DNA of 64,000 bases, taken from assembly GCF_003710935.1 (NCBI RefSeq), contig NZ_RHHS01000027.1, forward strand, positions 62,001 to 126,000. The letters run 5' to 3'. Source of the stretch: Brevibacillus gelatini. GTDB taxonomy: Bacteria; Bacillota; Bacilli; Brevibacillales; Brevibacillaceae. The notes under the pieces are model-generated. The model was not told the DNA's origin. It did not search any database and saw only the letters and a list, made by a program, of their open reading frames with translations. The position numbers and the translations under genes are program-made. Below are positions 7,911-17,344 of the stretch, piece by piece (the stretch's first letter is position 1; each line of letters starts with the position of its first letter).

Positions 7911-10559
7911 TTGAGTCATTTTGTGTTGATTGACGGAAACAGCGTAGCCAACCGGGCGTTTTATGCGCTCCCTTTGTTGTCCACGTCAGCCGGACTGCAC
8001 ACGAACGCAGTCCTTGGGTTTACCACGATGCTGCTTCGCGTGCTGGAGGAAATGAAGCCAACGCACATGATGGTTGCGTTTGACGCGGGAAAAGTCGTCT
8101 TCCGCCACAGCGAGTACGCCGAGTACAAAGGCGGGCGCAGCAAAACGCCGCCGGAGCTGTCCGAACAGTTTCCGCTCATCCGGGAACTGCTTGACGCCTT
8201 TTCCATCAAGCATTTTGAACTGGAAGGCTACGAGGCGGACGACATTATTGGCACGTTGACCAGGCATGCAGATGCACAGGCCTGGAAAACAACCGTCATT
8301 ACCGGGGACAAGGATATGCTCCAGCTCGTGTCCGATCACGTATCGGTCGCGCTGACCCGCAAAGGCGTCAGTGAAATCGAGCTGTACACCCCGCAGGAAA
8401 TTCAGGAAAAATACGGCCTTGCGCCGCTGCAAATCATTGACTTGAAAGGCTTGATGGGCGATTCGTCCGACAACATCCCCGGCGTGCCCGGCGTCGGCGA
8501 GAAGACGGCCCTGAAGCTGTTGCACGAGTACGGTTCCGTGGAAAAGGTGCTGGAAAACATCGACCGCATCTCCGGCAAGAAGCTGCAGGAAAACTTGCGC
8601 GCAAATGTGGACAAGGCCAACATGAGCAAGGCGCTGGCGACGATTTTGCGCGAAGCTCCAGTCGAGCTGGACGTACATGAGACAGCCTATAACGGCTACG
8701 ACGGAGCCGTTGTCAGCGAATTTTTCAAAAAGATGGAGTTCAAGTCGCTTCTCTCCAAAATCAAGGTGACGCAGCCAGCAGAAGGAAGCGGACAGACTTC
8801 GGCGAAGCCTTTTGAATTCGAAGTGGTCACAGAGGAAAATGCGGACAAGTACGCAGACAAGCTGACCTCCCCGATGGCGTTGTACATTGAGATGGACGGC
8901 GAGAACTACCACCACGCTCCGATTCTCGGTTTTGGACTGGCAGCAGAAGAGACGGTGCTGTTCGTTCCGTGGGACGTAGCGCGGGAATGGAAAGCGTTCT
9001 GTGCGTGGATGGCCGACCCTGCCAAGGAGAAGTGGGCGTTTGACGGAAAACGCGAAACCGTAGGGCTGGCATGGCATGGACTGGAAGTAAAAGGAATCAG
9101 CTTCGACGTCTATCTCGCCTCCTACCTGCTCAACGCTTCGGAAAGCAATCCGACGCTCGACAGCATCGCCTCCCAGTACGCCCAGGTGCGGGTGCTGTCT
9201 GACGAAGAGGTGTACGGAAAAGGGGCCAAGCGCCTCGTGCCGGAAATGGACGTGCTCAGCGAACATGCGGCGCACAAGGCTGCGGCGATTTGGCAGAGCG
9301 TCCCGGTGATCCGCGAGCAGTTGGCGGAAAACGAAATGGTGGAGCTGCTGCGCGACCTGGAAGCGCCGCTCAGCATGGTGCTGGCACGCATGGAAAAGCA
9401 AGGGGTCAAGGTCAACAGCGCGCGTCTCGTGCAAATGGGCGAGGAACTGGACAAAAAGCTGGCTGACCTGACGACGCAAATTTACGACCTGGCAGGTGGG
9501 GCGTTCAACATCAACTCGCCCAAGCAGCTGGGAGAAATTTTGTTCGAGAAGCTGGCCTTGCCTGTCATCAAAAAAACGAAGACGGGACCTTCCACCAGTG
9601 CAGACGTGCTGGAGAAGCTGGCCCCGTACCACCCGATTATCGAGGCGATCCTCAACTTCCGCCAGCTCGGGAAGCTGCGCTCGACGTACATCGAAGGGCT
9701 GACAAAAGAAATTCATTCGAAGACGGGCAAGGTGCACACGTTGTACAATCAGGCGACGACTGCGACAGGCCGTCTGTCCAGCACGGAGCCAAACCTGCAA
9801 AACATCCCGATCCGCATGGAGGAAGGCCGCAAAATTCGCGAAGCGTTCATCCCGTCCGAGGACGGCTGGTACATGCTGGCAGCGGACTACTCGCAGATCG
9901 AGCTGCGGATTTTGGCCCACATTTCCGGAGACGAAAACTTGATCGACGCCTTCCGCAAAGGGATGGACATTCATACGCGCACCGCGATGGACGTATTCGG
10001 AGTGAGCGAGAGTGAAGTGACTTCCTTGATGCGCCGCCAGGCCAAAGCGGTCAACTTCGGAATCGTCTATGGCATCAGCGACTACGGCTTGTCGCAAAAC
10101 CTGAACATCACCCGCAAGGAAGCCGCCGAGTTTATCGAGCGCTACTTCTCTGTCTTCTCCGGCGTGAAACGCTGGATGGACGAGATTGTCCAGCAGGCGA
10201 AGCAGGACGGCTACGTGACGACACTGTTGCACCGCCGCCGCTATTTGCCGGACATTCGCAGCAGCAACTTCAACTTGCGGTCCTTTGCGGAGCGCACGGC
10301 CATGAACACGCCGATTCAAGGAACGGCTGCCGATGTCATCAAGCTGGCGATGATCCGCATGCAGGAGAGCCTGGAGCAAAAAGGGCTGTCCAGCCGGATG
10401 CTTTTGCAGGTGCACGATGAGCTTGTGTTTGAAGTGCCGGAAAACGAGCTTGCGATCATGCGCCAGCTCGTGCCGGAAGTCATGGAAGGGGCGCTTGCCC
10501 TCGATGTTCCGCTCAAAGTGGACGTGAGCGACGGACGAAGCTGGTACGACGCCAAGTAG
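7911..10559 (+). CDS. polA: DNA polymerase I
   Basis: This 882-residue repair polymerase fills gaps and removes Okazaki primers. The N-terminal 5' nuclease (about 1-290) opens with FVLIDGNSVANRAFYALP. A degenerate 3'-5' exonuclease-like domain (about 300-470) lacks the Asp-x-Glu pair (ALYIEMDGE instead), so proofreading is probably absent as in Bacillus enzymes. The polymerase domain carries motif A DYSQIELR (about 659), motif B RRQAKAVNFGIVYG (about 707) and motif C VHDE (about 833). The TTG at 7911 was chosen because GAGAGGGG lies 9-10 nt upstream; an in-frame TTG at 7887 would place that box inside the gene. It heads polA-mutM-coaE. Confidence 0.97.
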   Translation: MSHFVLIDGNSVANRAFYALPLLSTSAGLHTNAVLGFTTMLLRVLEEMKPTHMMVAFDAGKVVFRHSEYAEYKGGRSKTPPELSEQFPLIRELLDAFSIKHFELEGYEADDIIGTLTRHADAQAWKTTVITGDKDMLQLVSDHVSVALTRKGVSEIELYTPQEIQEKYGLAPLQIIDLKGLMGDSSDNIPGVPGVGEKTALKLLHEYGSVEKVLENIDRISGKKLQENLRANVDKANMSKALATILREAPVELDVHETAYNGYDGAVVSEFFKKMEFKSLLSKIKVTQPAEGSGQTSAKPFEFEVVTEENADKYADKLTSPMALYIEMDGENYHHAPILGFGLAAEETVLFVPWDVAREWKAFCAWMADPAKEKWAFDGKRETVGLAWHGLEVKGISFDVYLASYLLNASESNPTLDSIASQYAQVRVLSDEEVYGKGAKRLVPEMDVLSEHAAHKAAAIWQSVPVIREQLAENEMVELLRDLEAPLSMVLARMEKQGVKVNSARLVQMGEELDKKLADLTTQIYDLAGGAFNINSPKQLGEILFEKLALPVIKKTKTGPSTSADVLEKLAPYHPIIEAILNFRQLGKLRSTYIEGLTKEIHSKTGKVHTLYNQATTATGRLSSTEPNLQNIPIRMEEGRKIREAFIPSEDGWYMLAADYSQIELRILAHISGDENLIDAFRKGMDIHTRTAMDVFGVSESEVTSLMRRQAKAVNFGIVYGISDYGLSQNLNITRKEAAEFIERYFSVFSGVKRWMDEIVQQAKQDGYVTTLLHRRRYLPDIRSSNFNLRSFAERTAMNTPIQGTAADVIKLAMIRMQESLEQKGLSSRMLLQVHDELVFEVPENELAIMRQLVPEVMEGALALDVPLKVDVSDGRSWYDAK

Positions 10560-10614
10560 GCAGGCCGCCGAACACGAAAAAAAAGAGAAGACTGTCAGCG
10601 AGAGGGGGAGGCAT

Positions 10615-11442
10615 ATGCCGGAGTTGCCAGAGGTGGAAACCGTCGTCCGCACATTGCGCAAACTGGTGCTGGGAAAAACGATCGAACGGGTCAGTGTCCA
10701 TTTGCCCCGGATCGTTCGCCAGCCGGATGACGTGGAAGCGTTCAAGGCCCAGCTTGCGGGCCAGACGATCCGGGAGATTGCGCGGCGGGCCAAGTTCATC
10801 CAGTTTTTCATGGATCAGGACGTGCTGATTTCCCATCTGCGGATGGAAGGAAGATACGGGTTGTACCAGGCAGACGAGCCTGTCGAGAAGCATACGCATG
10901 TCGTGTTTCACTTCACCGATCAGACCGAGCTGCGCTATCGGGACGTGCGCCAGTTCGGGACGATGGATCTTTTGCCAAAAGGCCAGGAGACGGTTACAGG
11001 ACCGCTTGCCAAGCTGGGGGTAGAGCCGCTTGAGGACAGCTTTACCCCTGACGTCCTGCGCAAGCTGCTCGCAGGCAGGCAAACAAAAATCAAACCGCTC
11101 CTGTTGAACCAGGAATGTATCGTAGGGCTGGGGAATATTTATGTGGACGAGTCACTGTTTAAGGCAGGGATTCACCCCGAGAAGCCGGCAGGCAAATTGA
11201 CTCGCAAAGAGGTCGACCGTCTGCATGAGAGCATCGTCGCTACCTTGTCCGAGGCAGTCGAGCAAGGGGGCAGCTCTATCAAGTCTTATGTGAACGGGCA
11301 GGGCGAAATGGGGATGTTCCAGCAATCGCTTTTGGTCTACGGGCGAAAAAATGAGCCCTGCGTCCGCTGCGGAGCCGAAATTGTCCGTTTTGTGGTGGGG
11401 GGCAGAGGAACGCACATTTGCCCGCTGTGTCAGAAAAAGTGA
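10615..11442 (+). CDS. mutM: Formamidopyrimidine-DNA glycosylase
   Basis: The 275-residue bifunctional glycosylase/AP lyase excises 8-oxoguanine and FaPy lesions. The N-terminus PELPEVE supplies the catalytic Pro2 and Glu3, and the SHLRMEGRY segment follows. The H2TH region (VGLGNIYVDESLF, about 171-183) and the C-terminal zinc finger with four cysteines (CVRC...CPLC, about 247-272) are intact. It lies 55 bp after polA with an AGAGGGGGAGG box before ATG, the same order as in B. subtilis. Its end lies 26 nt before the chosen coaE start. Confidence 0.97.
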   Translation: MPELPEVETVVRTLRKLVLGKTIERVSVHLPRIVRQPDDVEAFKAQLAGQTIREIARRAKFIQFFMDQDVLISHLRMEGRYGLYQADEPVEKHTHVVFHFTDQTELRYRDVRQFGTMDLLPKGQETVTGPLAKLGVEPLEDSFTPDVLRKLLAGRQTKIKPLLLNQECIVGLGNIYVDESLFKAGIHPEKPAGKLTRKEVDRLHESIVATLSEAVEQGGSSIKSYVNGQGEMGMFQQSLLVYGRKNEPCVRCGAEIVRFVVGGRGTHICPLCQKK

Positions 11443-11468
11443 ATTTTTTCCATGAGAGGAGGCTGGGC

Positions 11469-12071
11469 ATGATCTTAGGATTGACGGGCGGGATTGCCAC
11501 TGGCAAGAGCACAGTGACCGGCATGCTGCGGGAGCGCGGGATTCCGGTCATTGACGCGGATCAGATTGCCAGAGAGGTCGTGGAGCCGGGCAAGCCGGCG
11601 TATGAAGCGATTGTGCGTCATTTTGGAAGAGACATCCTGTTGGAAGACGGTCAAATTGACCGAAAAGGGCTTGGGGAAATCGTGTTTTCAGACGAGTCCG
11701 AGCGTCAAAAGCTGAACGCCATCGTCCATCCCGAGGTGCGACGCGTGATGCGGGAAGAGGCGGAAGTAGCCAAGGCAAACGGAGCTGAGATCGTGTTCAT
11801 GGACATTCCGCTGTTGTTTGAAAGCAAGCTGCAGCATATGGTCGATAAAATTGTCGTCGTCTACGCGCCGTACGACATGCAGCTTGCGCGGATGATCGAG
11901 CGGGACGAACTGGAAGAAGAGCAGGCGAAAAAGCGGTTGCGCGCCCAGTTTCCCATCGAACAGAAGAAGCTGCAGGCTGACTTTTTGATCGACAACTCCT
12001 TTTCCCGGGAAGAGACGGAGCGACAGGTGGATGCGCTTCTTGCTGCAATCAGGTCGGAGCAGCGATCATGA
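11469..12071 (+). CDS. coaE: Dephospho-CoA kinase
   Basis: The 200-residue enzyme phosphorylates the ribose 3'-OH of dephospho-CoA, the last step of coenzyme A synthesis. The P-loop GGIATGKST is at residues 8-16, followed by the DADQIAREVVEPG substrate region and the FMDIPLLFE segment. The ATG at 11469 is chosen because GAGAGGAGG stands 7 nt upstream. The frame is open further upstream, but that part would overlap mutM and lacks family similarity. It overlaps the next gene by ATGA (12068-12071). Confidence 0.95.
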   Translation: MILGLTGGIATGKSTVTGMLRERGIPVIDADQIAREVVEPGKPAYEAIVRHFGRDILLEDGQIDRKGLGEIVFSDESERQKLNAIVHPEVRRVMREEAEVAKANGAEIVFMDIPLLFESKLQHMVDKIVVVYAPYDMQLARMIERDELEEEQAKKRLRAQFPIEQKKLQADFLIDNSFSREETERQVDALLAAIRSEQRS

Positions 12072-12631
12072 GACCAGGCAAACGCGCAGCATTCATTCTG
12101 CTCGTATTGCTGAGCGTTTTTTTGCTGCAAGGCACGCCTATGGTGTGGAAATGGATGTACCCCATCAAGTATCAGCAGGAAATCGTGACAGCAGCGATCA
12201 AATACAATGTAGACCCTTATCTGATTTTGGCCGTCATCCGTTCCGAGAGCGGCTTTCACACAGACCGCGTCTCGAAAAAGGGAGCGGTCGGCTTGATGCA
12301 GATCATGCCGGATACGGCGGAGTGGATCGTCAAACAGGCCAAATTCCGTCCGCAAAATGAGCAGTACCTGTACGATCCGGTCATGAATATCGAGATCGGG
12401 ACGTGGTACCTGAACTTTTTGCTGAACCGCTACGAAGGCGATCTCATCAAGACCATCGCCGCTTACAACGCCGGTCCCGGAAAAGTGAACGACTGGCTAA
12501 AAAACGAACAATGGAGCGGGCAGCGTGAGACGATTGAAGACATTCCGTTCGGAGAGACGCGCCAATACGTGCAGCGAGTCCTCTATTATCATGACCGTTA
12601 CAAGCGCATATATGACTTCCAATTGAGGTAA
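12068..12631 (+). CDS. Lytic transglycosylase domain-containing protein (SLT)
   Basis: The 187-residue protein has an N-terminal signal or anchor segment (about 7-23) and one SLT domain. The catalytic Glu lies in IRSESGF (about 60), followed by KKGAVGLMQIMPDTA and the AAYNAGPGKVNDWL motif. It cleaves glycan strands with 1,6-anhydro product formation. Translation is coupled to coaE through a 4-nt overlap. In Bacillales the polA-coaE segment often carries such an accessory gene. A terminator follows directly. Confidence 0.92.
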   Translation: MRPGKRAAFILLVLLSVFLLQGTPMVWKWMYPIKYQQEIVTAAIKYNVDPYLILAVIRSESGFHTDRVSKKGAVGLMQIMPDTAEWIVKQAKFRPQNEQYLYDPVMNIEIGTWYLNFLLNRYEGDLIKTIAAYNAGPGKVNDWLKNEQWSGQRETIEDIPFGETRQYVQRVLYYHDRYKRIYDFQLR

Positions 12632-12665
12632 AAGCCGCTTTCCATGCAGGGAGAGCGGCTTTTGT
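12631..12665 (+). terminator. Terminator after the polA-mutM-coaE-transglycosylase group
   Basis: AAAGCCGCT (12631-12639) pairs with AGCGGCTTT (12654-12662), followed by TTGTC. Confidence 0.7.
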
Positions 12666-12750
12666 CTTGGATTGGGGCACACTAATAAAAAAGCCGAACA
12701 ATCAATAGGAGGGGAGAATCGTCCAAATATTTATTTTTTAGTAAAACACA

Positions 12751-12778
12751 TTGATAATTGTGTTATACTTATTATAAT
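12751..12778 (+). promoter_or_regulatory. gapB promoter with a CcpN-type box between -35 and -10
   Basis: TTGATA (12751-12756) and TATAAT (12773-12778) are separated by 16 bp. The spacer holds TGTGTTATACT (12759-12769). This matches every position of the CcpN operator consensus as I recall it (TRTGHYATAYW), the repressor of gapB in B. subtilis. Confidence 0.6.
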
Positions 12779-12825
12779 GAAAGTAACGAATGAGCGTAAC
12801 TCAATTGCGAAAGGGGTTTCTAATT

Positions 12826-13872
12826 ATGACAATCAAAATTGGTATTAATGGTTTCGGCCGTATTGGGCGCATGGTATTCCGCCGCGCTATTCAGGACCCC
12901 AACATTGAAATCGTAGCGATCAATGCCAGCTATCCTCCGGAGACGCTTGCGCACTTGCTGAAATACGATACGATTCATGGACGCCTGCCAAATAAAGTGG
13001 AAGTGCAAGACAACAAAATCATCGTAGACGGCAAAGCGACGGTTGTCCTTTCCGACCGTGACCCGCTCAAGCTGCCTTGGGGCGAATTGGGTGTGGAAAT
13101 CGTCGTGGAAGCGACTGGCAAATTCAAGGATCGCGAAGGCGCTGGCAAGCACCTGCAAAGCGGAGCGAAAAAAGTGGTCATCACCGCTCCGGCCAAGGAA
13201 GAAGATGTTACCATCGTCATGGGTGTAAACGATTCCATCTACGACCATGCGAATCATCATATCGTGTCCAACGCTTCCTGCACCACGAACTGCCTGGCTC
13301 CGGTGGCAAAAGTGCTCAACGATGCATTCGGCATCGAGCAAGGCTTGATGACAACCATTCACTCGATCACGAACGATCAGGTAAACATCGACAACCCGCA
13401 CAAAGACCTGCGCCGCGCGCGTGCCGCTGGCGAGTCCATCATCCCGACGACTACCGGTGCTGCCCGTGCGGTAGGCAAAGTATTGCCTGAGCTGAACGGC
13501 AAGCTGAACGGCTTTGCGCTGCGTGTTCCGACACCGAATGTATCGGTTGTGGACCTTGTTATCAACACGAAAAAGCCTGTTACCGTCGAAGAAGTAAACC
13601 GCGTGCTGCGTGAAGCGAGCGAAGGCAGCATGAAAGGCTACCTCGAATTTTGCGATGAGCCGCTCGTATCCAGCGACTTCAACGGCAACGACAACTCCTC
13701 CATCGTCGACGGTCTGTCCACGATGGTCATGGGAACCAACCAGGTGAAAGTCATCGCTTGGTACGACAACGAGTGGGGCTACTCCTGCCGCGTCGTCGAC
13801 CTGGTTCGCCACGTATCGGAAATGTACAACCAGCCAAAGGCAAAAGAAGCAACAGCTGCTGGCGTCAACTAA
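12826..13872 (+). CDS. gapB: Glyceraldehyde-3-phosphate dehydrogenase, gluconeogenic GapB type
   Basis: The 348-residue enzyme has a Rossmann start (IGINGFGRIGR), catalytic Cys in SNASCTTNC (about 153) and His in the catalytic domain. GapB rather than GapA is indicated by INASYPPETLAHLLKYDTIHGR, by PHKDLRRARAAGESIIPTTTGAAR, by WYDNEWGYSCRVVDL and by its place between coaE and nrdR as in B. subtilis. GapB works in the gluconeogenic direction and tends to use NADP. The ATG at 12826 follows AAAGGGG; an upstream in-frame ATG at 12790 lacks an RBS. Control by CcpN is suggested by the promoter box. Confidence 0.93.
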   Translation: MTIKIGINGFGRIGRMVFRRAIQDPNIEIVAINASYPPETLAHLLKYDTIHGRLPNKVEVQDNKIIVDGKATVVLSDRDPLKLPWGELGVEIVVEATGKFKDREGAGKHLQSGAKKVVITAPAKEEDVTIVMGVNDSIYDHANHHIVSNASCTTNCLAPVAKVLNDAFGIEQGLMTTIHSITNDQVNIDNPHKDLRRARAAGESIIPTTTGAARAVGKVLPELNGKLNGFALRVPTPNVSVVDLVINTKKPVTVEEVNRVLREASEGSMKGYLEFCDEPLVSSDFNGNDNSSIVDGLSTMVMGTNQVKVIAWYDNEWGYSCRVVDLVRHVSEMYNQPKAKEATAAGVN

Positions 13873-13884
13873 ATCGGATGAATC

Positions 13885-13924
13885 AAACCCCTTGGCCCGC
13901 TCCAAAAGGCAAAGGGGTTTTTGT
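13885..13924 (+). terminator. gapB terminator
   Basis: AAACCCCTT (13885-13893) pairs with AAGGGGTTT (13912-13920), followed by TT. Confidence 0.75.
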
Positions 13925-13943
13925 CGTGTTGACTTTATTTCGC

Positions 13944-13973
13944 AAAAAAAGCTTCGCCATAAAAAGGCGAAGC
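13944..13973 (-). terminator. Terminator of the HD-GYP gene
   Basis: GCTTCGCC (13951-13958) pairs with GGCGAAGC (13966-13973). On the minus strand it is followed by seven Ts (plus-strand A run 13944-13950). Confidence 0.8.
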
Positions 13974-13999
13974 CGGATTTTTCACACTGTCTTGTTCAT

Positions 14000-15127
14000 T
14001 CAGGAAGAAGCTTCAGACAAGGTATTCAAGTTGAACAATTGATCGTCTTCAAAACCGACGATAAACAGCTTGATGTTTTCCTTCAGGTTGAGATCGTACG
14101 GAGTGACGACATCGTTGCCGCGGCCGTCCTTCAAGATGCGAATCGTCGGCCGATGGGTATAGTCCGGGTCAACGCGACTGACTACCCCTGTCTCGCCCGT
14201 ATTGAGGACAACGCTGCTTCCGATCGGGAAAATCGCGATGTGCTTGATAAAGGCGTTCACCAGATGCAGTTCGAAGAGGTGGCCACCGGAACCGAGCAAG
14301 TATTCGACAGCATCCTGCGGCATGTAGCGCTTGCGCCACGGACGCGGAGAGGTCAATGAGTCATAAATATCGCAAAGGCCGACGATCTGGGCAAACTCAT
14401 GAATCTGCTTCCCGACCAGGCCCTGTGGATAGCCGCTCCCGTTCAGCCGTTCGTGGTGTTGCAGACAGATGTGTGCAGACAACAGGGAAATGTCCGGCTG
14501 CTTGCGAAGCAGGTTGAAACCAAGCGTTGTATGCTGTTTTGCCAGCTCTTGCTCTTCGGCATTCCAGCGCTCTTTTTTCTGCAAAAGCTCTTCCGGCAAA
14601 CTGACCTTGCCAATATCGTGCAGCATCGCCCCGATGCCAAGGTTCATCAGTTGGGTTCGGTTGTAGCCGAGCGACATGCCGACTGCCGTTGCGAGTACCG
14701 AAACGTTGACTGAATGATGGTACAGGGATGGGGAGTGGGAAGAGATCGTAGTCAGGTGCCCGACCATCTGCTCATTTTGCATCAGGTCATCCAAAATGGA
14801 GCTGAAAGCTTGCTGAAAATGCAGGCCCATTTCTTTCAAGGAGATTTTGCGGGCGAGCTTGTTCGAATTGGTGATCTGCTTGATCGTCTTTTCAATGACT
14901 TCCACGGCAACCTGTCTGGTCTGCGGGCGAATGACGTCCTCCACCACAATGTCTTCCGTACGCGGATCGTCAATATAAATGGCGTCGATACCGGATCGTT
15001 GAAGACCGGAAATCAAACGCTCGGTCAGTTGCATACCGGTGCCAAGCAGCACTTTGCCGTCTTCAGTGAAAACGGTACGGCCGAGCTTCATTCCCGGCTG
15101 GACGTGTCGTAAAGAAACTAAGCGCAT
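14000..15127 (-). CDS. HD-GYP domain protein, probable cyclic-di-GMP phosphodiesterase
   Basis: The 375-residue protein starts with a DUF3391-like N-terminal region (RLVSLRHVQPGMKLGRTVF). The HD-GYP domain (about 140-290) contains MLHDIGKVSLP and HHERLNGSGYPQGL, so the metal-binding HD pair and the GYP motif are intact. HD-GYP enzymes hydrolyse c-di-GMP, and no membrane or receiver domain is present. A C-terminal extension (about 295-375) is not identified. The ATG at 15127 follows GGAGGG; an earlier in-frame start at 15151 overlaps that RBS. It is inserted on the opposite strand between gapB and nrdR. Confidence 0.88.
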   Translation of the reverse strand: MRLVSLRHVQPGMKLGRTVFTEDGKVLLGTGMQLTERLISGLQRSGIDAIYIDDPRTEDIVVEDVIRPQTRQVAVEVIEKTIKQITNSNKLARKISLKEMGLHFQQAFSSILDDLMQNEQMVGHLTTISSHSPSLYHHSVNVSVLATAVGMSLGYNRTQLMNLGIGAMLHDIGKVSLPEELLQKKERWNAEEQELAKQHTTLGFNLLRKQPDISLLSAHICLQHHERLNGSGYPQGLVGKQIHEFAQIVGLCDIYDSLTSPRPWRKRYMPQDAVEYLLGSGGHLFELHLVNAFIKHIAIFPIGSSVVLNTGETGVVSRVDPDYTHRPTIRILKDGRGNDVVTPYDLNLKENIKLFIVGFEDDQLFNLNTLSEASS

Positions 15128-15264
15128 TACAATCCCTCCAACAGTATCCATATTTTACTCCAATCGACGGATGCTTTAAATAGGTACAAGGATTGACTTG
15201 ACTTCTGACCGGAATATGAGGGACACTGTAGACATGTATTGTCAATATTGGAGTTGAAGCTGAA

Positions 15265-15750
15265 ATGCGCTGTCCATTTTGTGAATATAATGGGACTAAA
15301 GTCCTGGATTCACGTCCGTTTAACAATAATAAATCGATCCGTCGCCGCCGGGAATGCGAATCGTGCGAACGACGTTTTACGACATTTGAAGTGGTCGAGG
15401 AAACTCCGCTTTTGATCGTGAAAAAAGACGGCACCCGCGAGGAGTTCAGCCGGGAAAAGGTGATGCGCGGTCTGGTGCGCGCCTGCGAGAAGCGGCCAGT
15501 TCCTTTGGAAGTGCTGGAAAACGTGGTGAACGACATTGAAAAAGAGCTGCGCAGCTGCGGCCAGGCGGAGATTCAGAGCAACGATGTCGGAGAAAAGGTC
15601 ATGGAGCGTCTGTATCACGTCGATGAAGTCGCTTATGTCCGTTTTGCCTCCGTTTATCGCCAATTCAAAGATATTAATGTATTCATGAAAGAGCTGGAGG
15701 AGCTTCTGGCGCAAGCGAAGGGCAGCCAGTCTTCGGTGTCAAACGAGTAA
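15265..15750 (+). CDS. nrdR: Transcriptional repressor NrdR
   Basis: The 161-residue protein has the N-terminal zinc ribbon (CPFC...CESC, residues 3-34), the RRRRECESC basic segment and an ATP-cone domain (about 49-139). NrdR senses dATP/ATP through the cone and represses ribonucleotide reductase genes at NrdR boxes. It lies directly before dnaB-dnaI, the order known in B. subtilis (ytcG-dnaB-dnaI). The ATG is preceded by a GGAG.TGAAG-type box. Confidence 0.96.
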   Translation: MRCPFCEYNGTKVLDSRPFNNNKSIRRRRECESCERRFTTFEVVEETPLLIVKKDGTREEFSREKVMRGLVRACEKRPVPLEVLENVVNDIEKELRSCGQAEIQSNDVGEKVMERLYHVDEVAYVRFASVYRQFKDINVFMKELEELLAQAKGSQSSVSNE

Positions 15751-15889
15751 GAGAAAAATTGCATAGGGACTTTCCTCACGCTCTTGCGAATTTCGCCGGG
15801 GCTATTTTGCTTTCCAGTTATTTTTCTACGCCCATCCGTTTGCCATGCTATAATAATAGAATCGAATTTTGTCAGGAAGGAAAGATCTG

Positions 15890-17329
15890 ATGCGCCGTTT
15901 AGTCTGGAACGAATTGTTGCCAAAAGATCGCTATCTGGTGCGGCTGGCAAGACCTCTCAGCTTTTCGGAAATGGGCTTTGTCACGCAGTTGTACTTGCCG
16001 ATCATTGGCGTCGAATCGTACGCCCTCTACCAAATGCTTGTCCACAGCGTGCAGGAAGCGAGCGGAGCCTCAGCGGAAGGAACCCATCGCAGTCTCATGC
16101 TCGCGTCTTCGCTGTCCCTGGATCGTTTGCTGGATGCGCGTGAACGTCTGGAGGCCATCGGACTTGTCGAAGTGCGCCGCCGGGAAAACCAGCAGCGCGA
16201 TTACTACTACGAGTATTTGCTGAAACCTCCGCTTGCACCCGGAGAGTTTTTTGCTGACTACGTCCTCTCGCTGATGCTGCTCAACAAAATCGAAAACGTT
16301 CGCTACGCCCAACTGCGGCAGCAGTATGCAGATGTCCTGGGCAGCAAGCTGGCAGAGGAATATTCGGTGGTGGAAAATATCACCAAAGATTTTCATGAAG
16401 TTTTCCAATCGTTGAAACCGTCCGAGTTGGAAGTGAAAAAAGGCTCGGAGCGCGAGCGCTTTTTGAGCGAGATGGAGACAAGCTTGCCGCAGGCCGCGCT
16501 GAAGTCCAGCTTCGAAGCACAGGTGACTCACTCGCTGAGCGTGTCGTCTTTGCGGCTGTACTTGCCGGACAACGCGGATGCCGCCAAAGTGCTGGAAGGC
16601 AAAAGCATGGAGCTGTTGTTTTCGCTCTGCCATTTTTATCAGTTGGACAGCTGGGGGATGGGCCAGGAACTGCGCGACTGGACACTGTACAAGGCGGACC
16701 GCAGTCTGGACGGAGAGGTGCTTCGCAAACGGCTCATGCAGCGCTACACGGAAGGGAAGCTGTATCGAAGCGATTTTGCTCCAACCGCGCTGGATGACGA
16801 CTGGGGAACGGGCAGACTGCCTGAACCGGGCAGCGAAGCGTTTGTGCGCGCCTGCCGATTGCTTTCTCCACTGGCGCTTTTGGAAAAGGTCGTGGGCGGC
16901 CGCGTGAGCAAGGTGTATCTGGAGCGTGCGGAGACATTGGTGTTTGCAGACGGCTTGCCGCCGGAAGTCGTGAATGCGCTGCTTTTGCACACGCTCGCGA
17001 GCAAGCAGATGGAGCTGCCGAAAGCGTACATGGAGACAATTCGCGACAGTTGGAAAGCGAAGCGGATTGCCACCGTGGATGAAGCCGTGAAGCAAATTGT
17101 GGAGCGTTCCGAGCAGCGGGCGCCATCGGCTGAAAAAGCAAAAACAGCGAAGAAGGAAGCGACTCCGGCGAGACGAAACGGCCGGGCGATTTTGCAGGAC
17201 AAGCTGCCTGCTTCGGTGGAGTGGCAGTTGTCGCAGGAAAAGTCTGCGACGGGCGTTTCCAAGGGACAGTCCATTCACGATTTTCCGGAATTGCACAAGC
17301 GGCTGGAAGCACTGCGAAAACGGAAGTAA
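15890..17329 (+). CDS. dnaB: Replication initiation and membrane attachment protein DnaB
   Basis: The 479-residue Firmicutes DnaB co-loader is not the helicase; it works with DnaD and DnaI to load DnaC helicase at oriC and restart sites. N-terminal DnaB/DnaD winged-helix region: LARPLSFSEMGFVTQLYLPIIG onward (about 19-200). The second DnaD-like domain spans about 300-400. A Lys/Ala-rich linker (about 410-440) and a basic C-terminus (LEALRKRK) follow. ATG 15890 has AGGAAGG upstream; a TTG at 15869 lies before the RBS. An extended -10 (TGCTATAAT, 15846-15854) precedes it. dnaI follows 15 bp later. Confidence 0.92.
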   Translation: MRRLVWNELLPKDRYLVRLARPLSFSEMGFVTQLYLPIIGVESYALYQMLVHSVQEASGASAEGTHRSLMLASSLSLDRLLDARERLEAIGLVEVRRRENQQRDYYYEYLLKPPLAPGEFFADYVLSLMLLNKIENVRYAQLRQQYADVLGSKLAEEYSVVENITKDFHEVFQSLKPSELEVKKGSERERFLSEMETSLPQAALKSSFEAQVTHSLSVSSLRLYLPDNADAAKVLEGKSMELLFSLCHFYQLDSWGMGQELRDWTLYKADRSLDGEVLRKRLMQRYTEGKLYRSDFAPTALDDDWGTGRLPEPGSEAFVRACRLLSPLALLEKVVGGRVSKVYLERAETLVFADGLPPEVVNALLLHTLASKQMELPKAYMETIRDSWKAKRIATVDEAVKQIVERSEQRAPSAEKAKTAKKEATPARRNGRAILQDKLPASVEWQLSQEKSATGVSKGQSIHDFPELHKRLEALRKRK

Positions 17330-17344
17330 GGGGAGTGAGGAAAT

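Noticed and set aside
7986-10811. 941-codon open frame antisense to polA
   Set aside because: Complementary-frame artefact of high-GC coding sequence; polA on the plus strand has all catalytic motifs.
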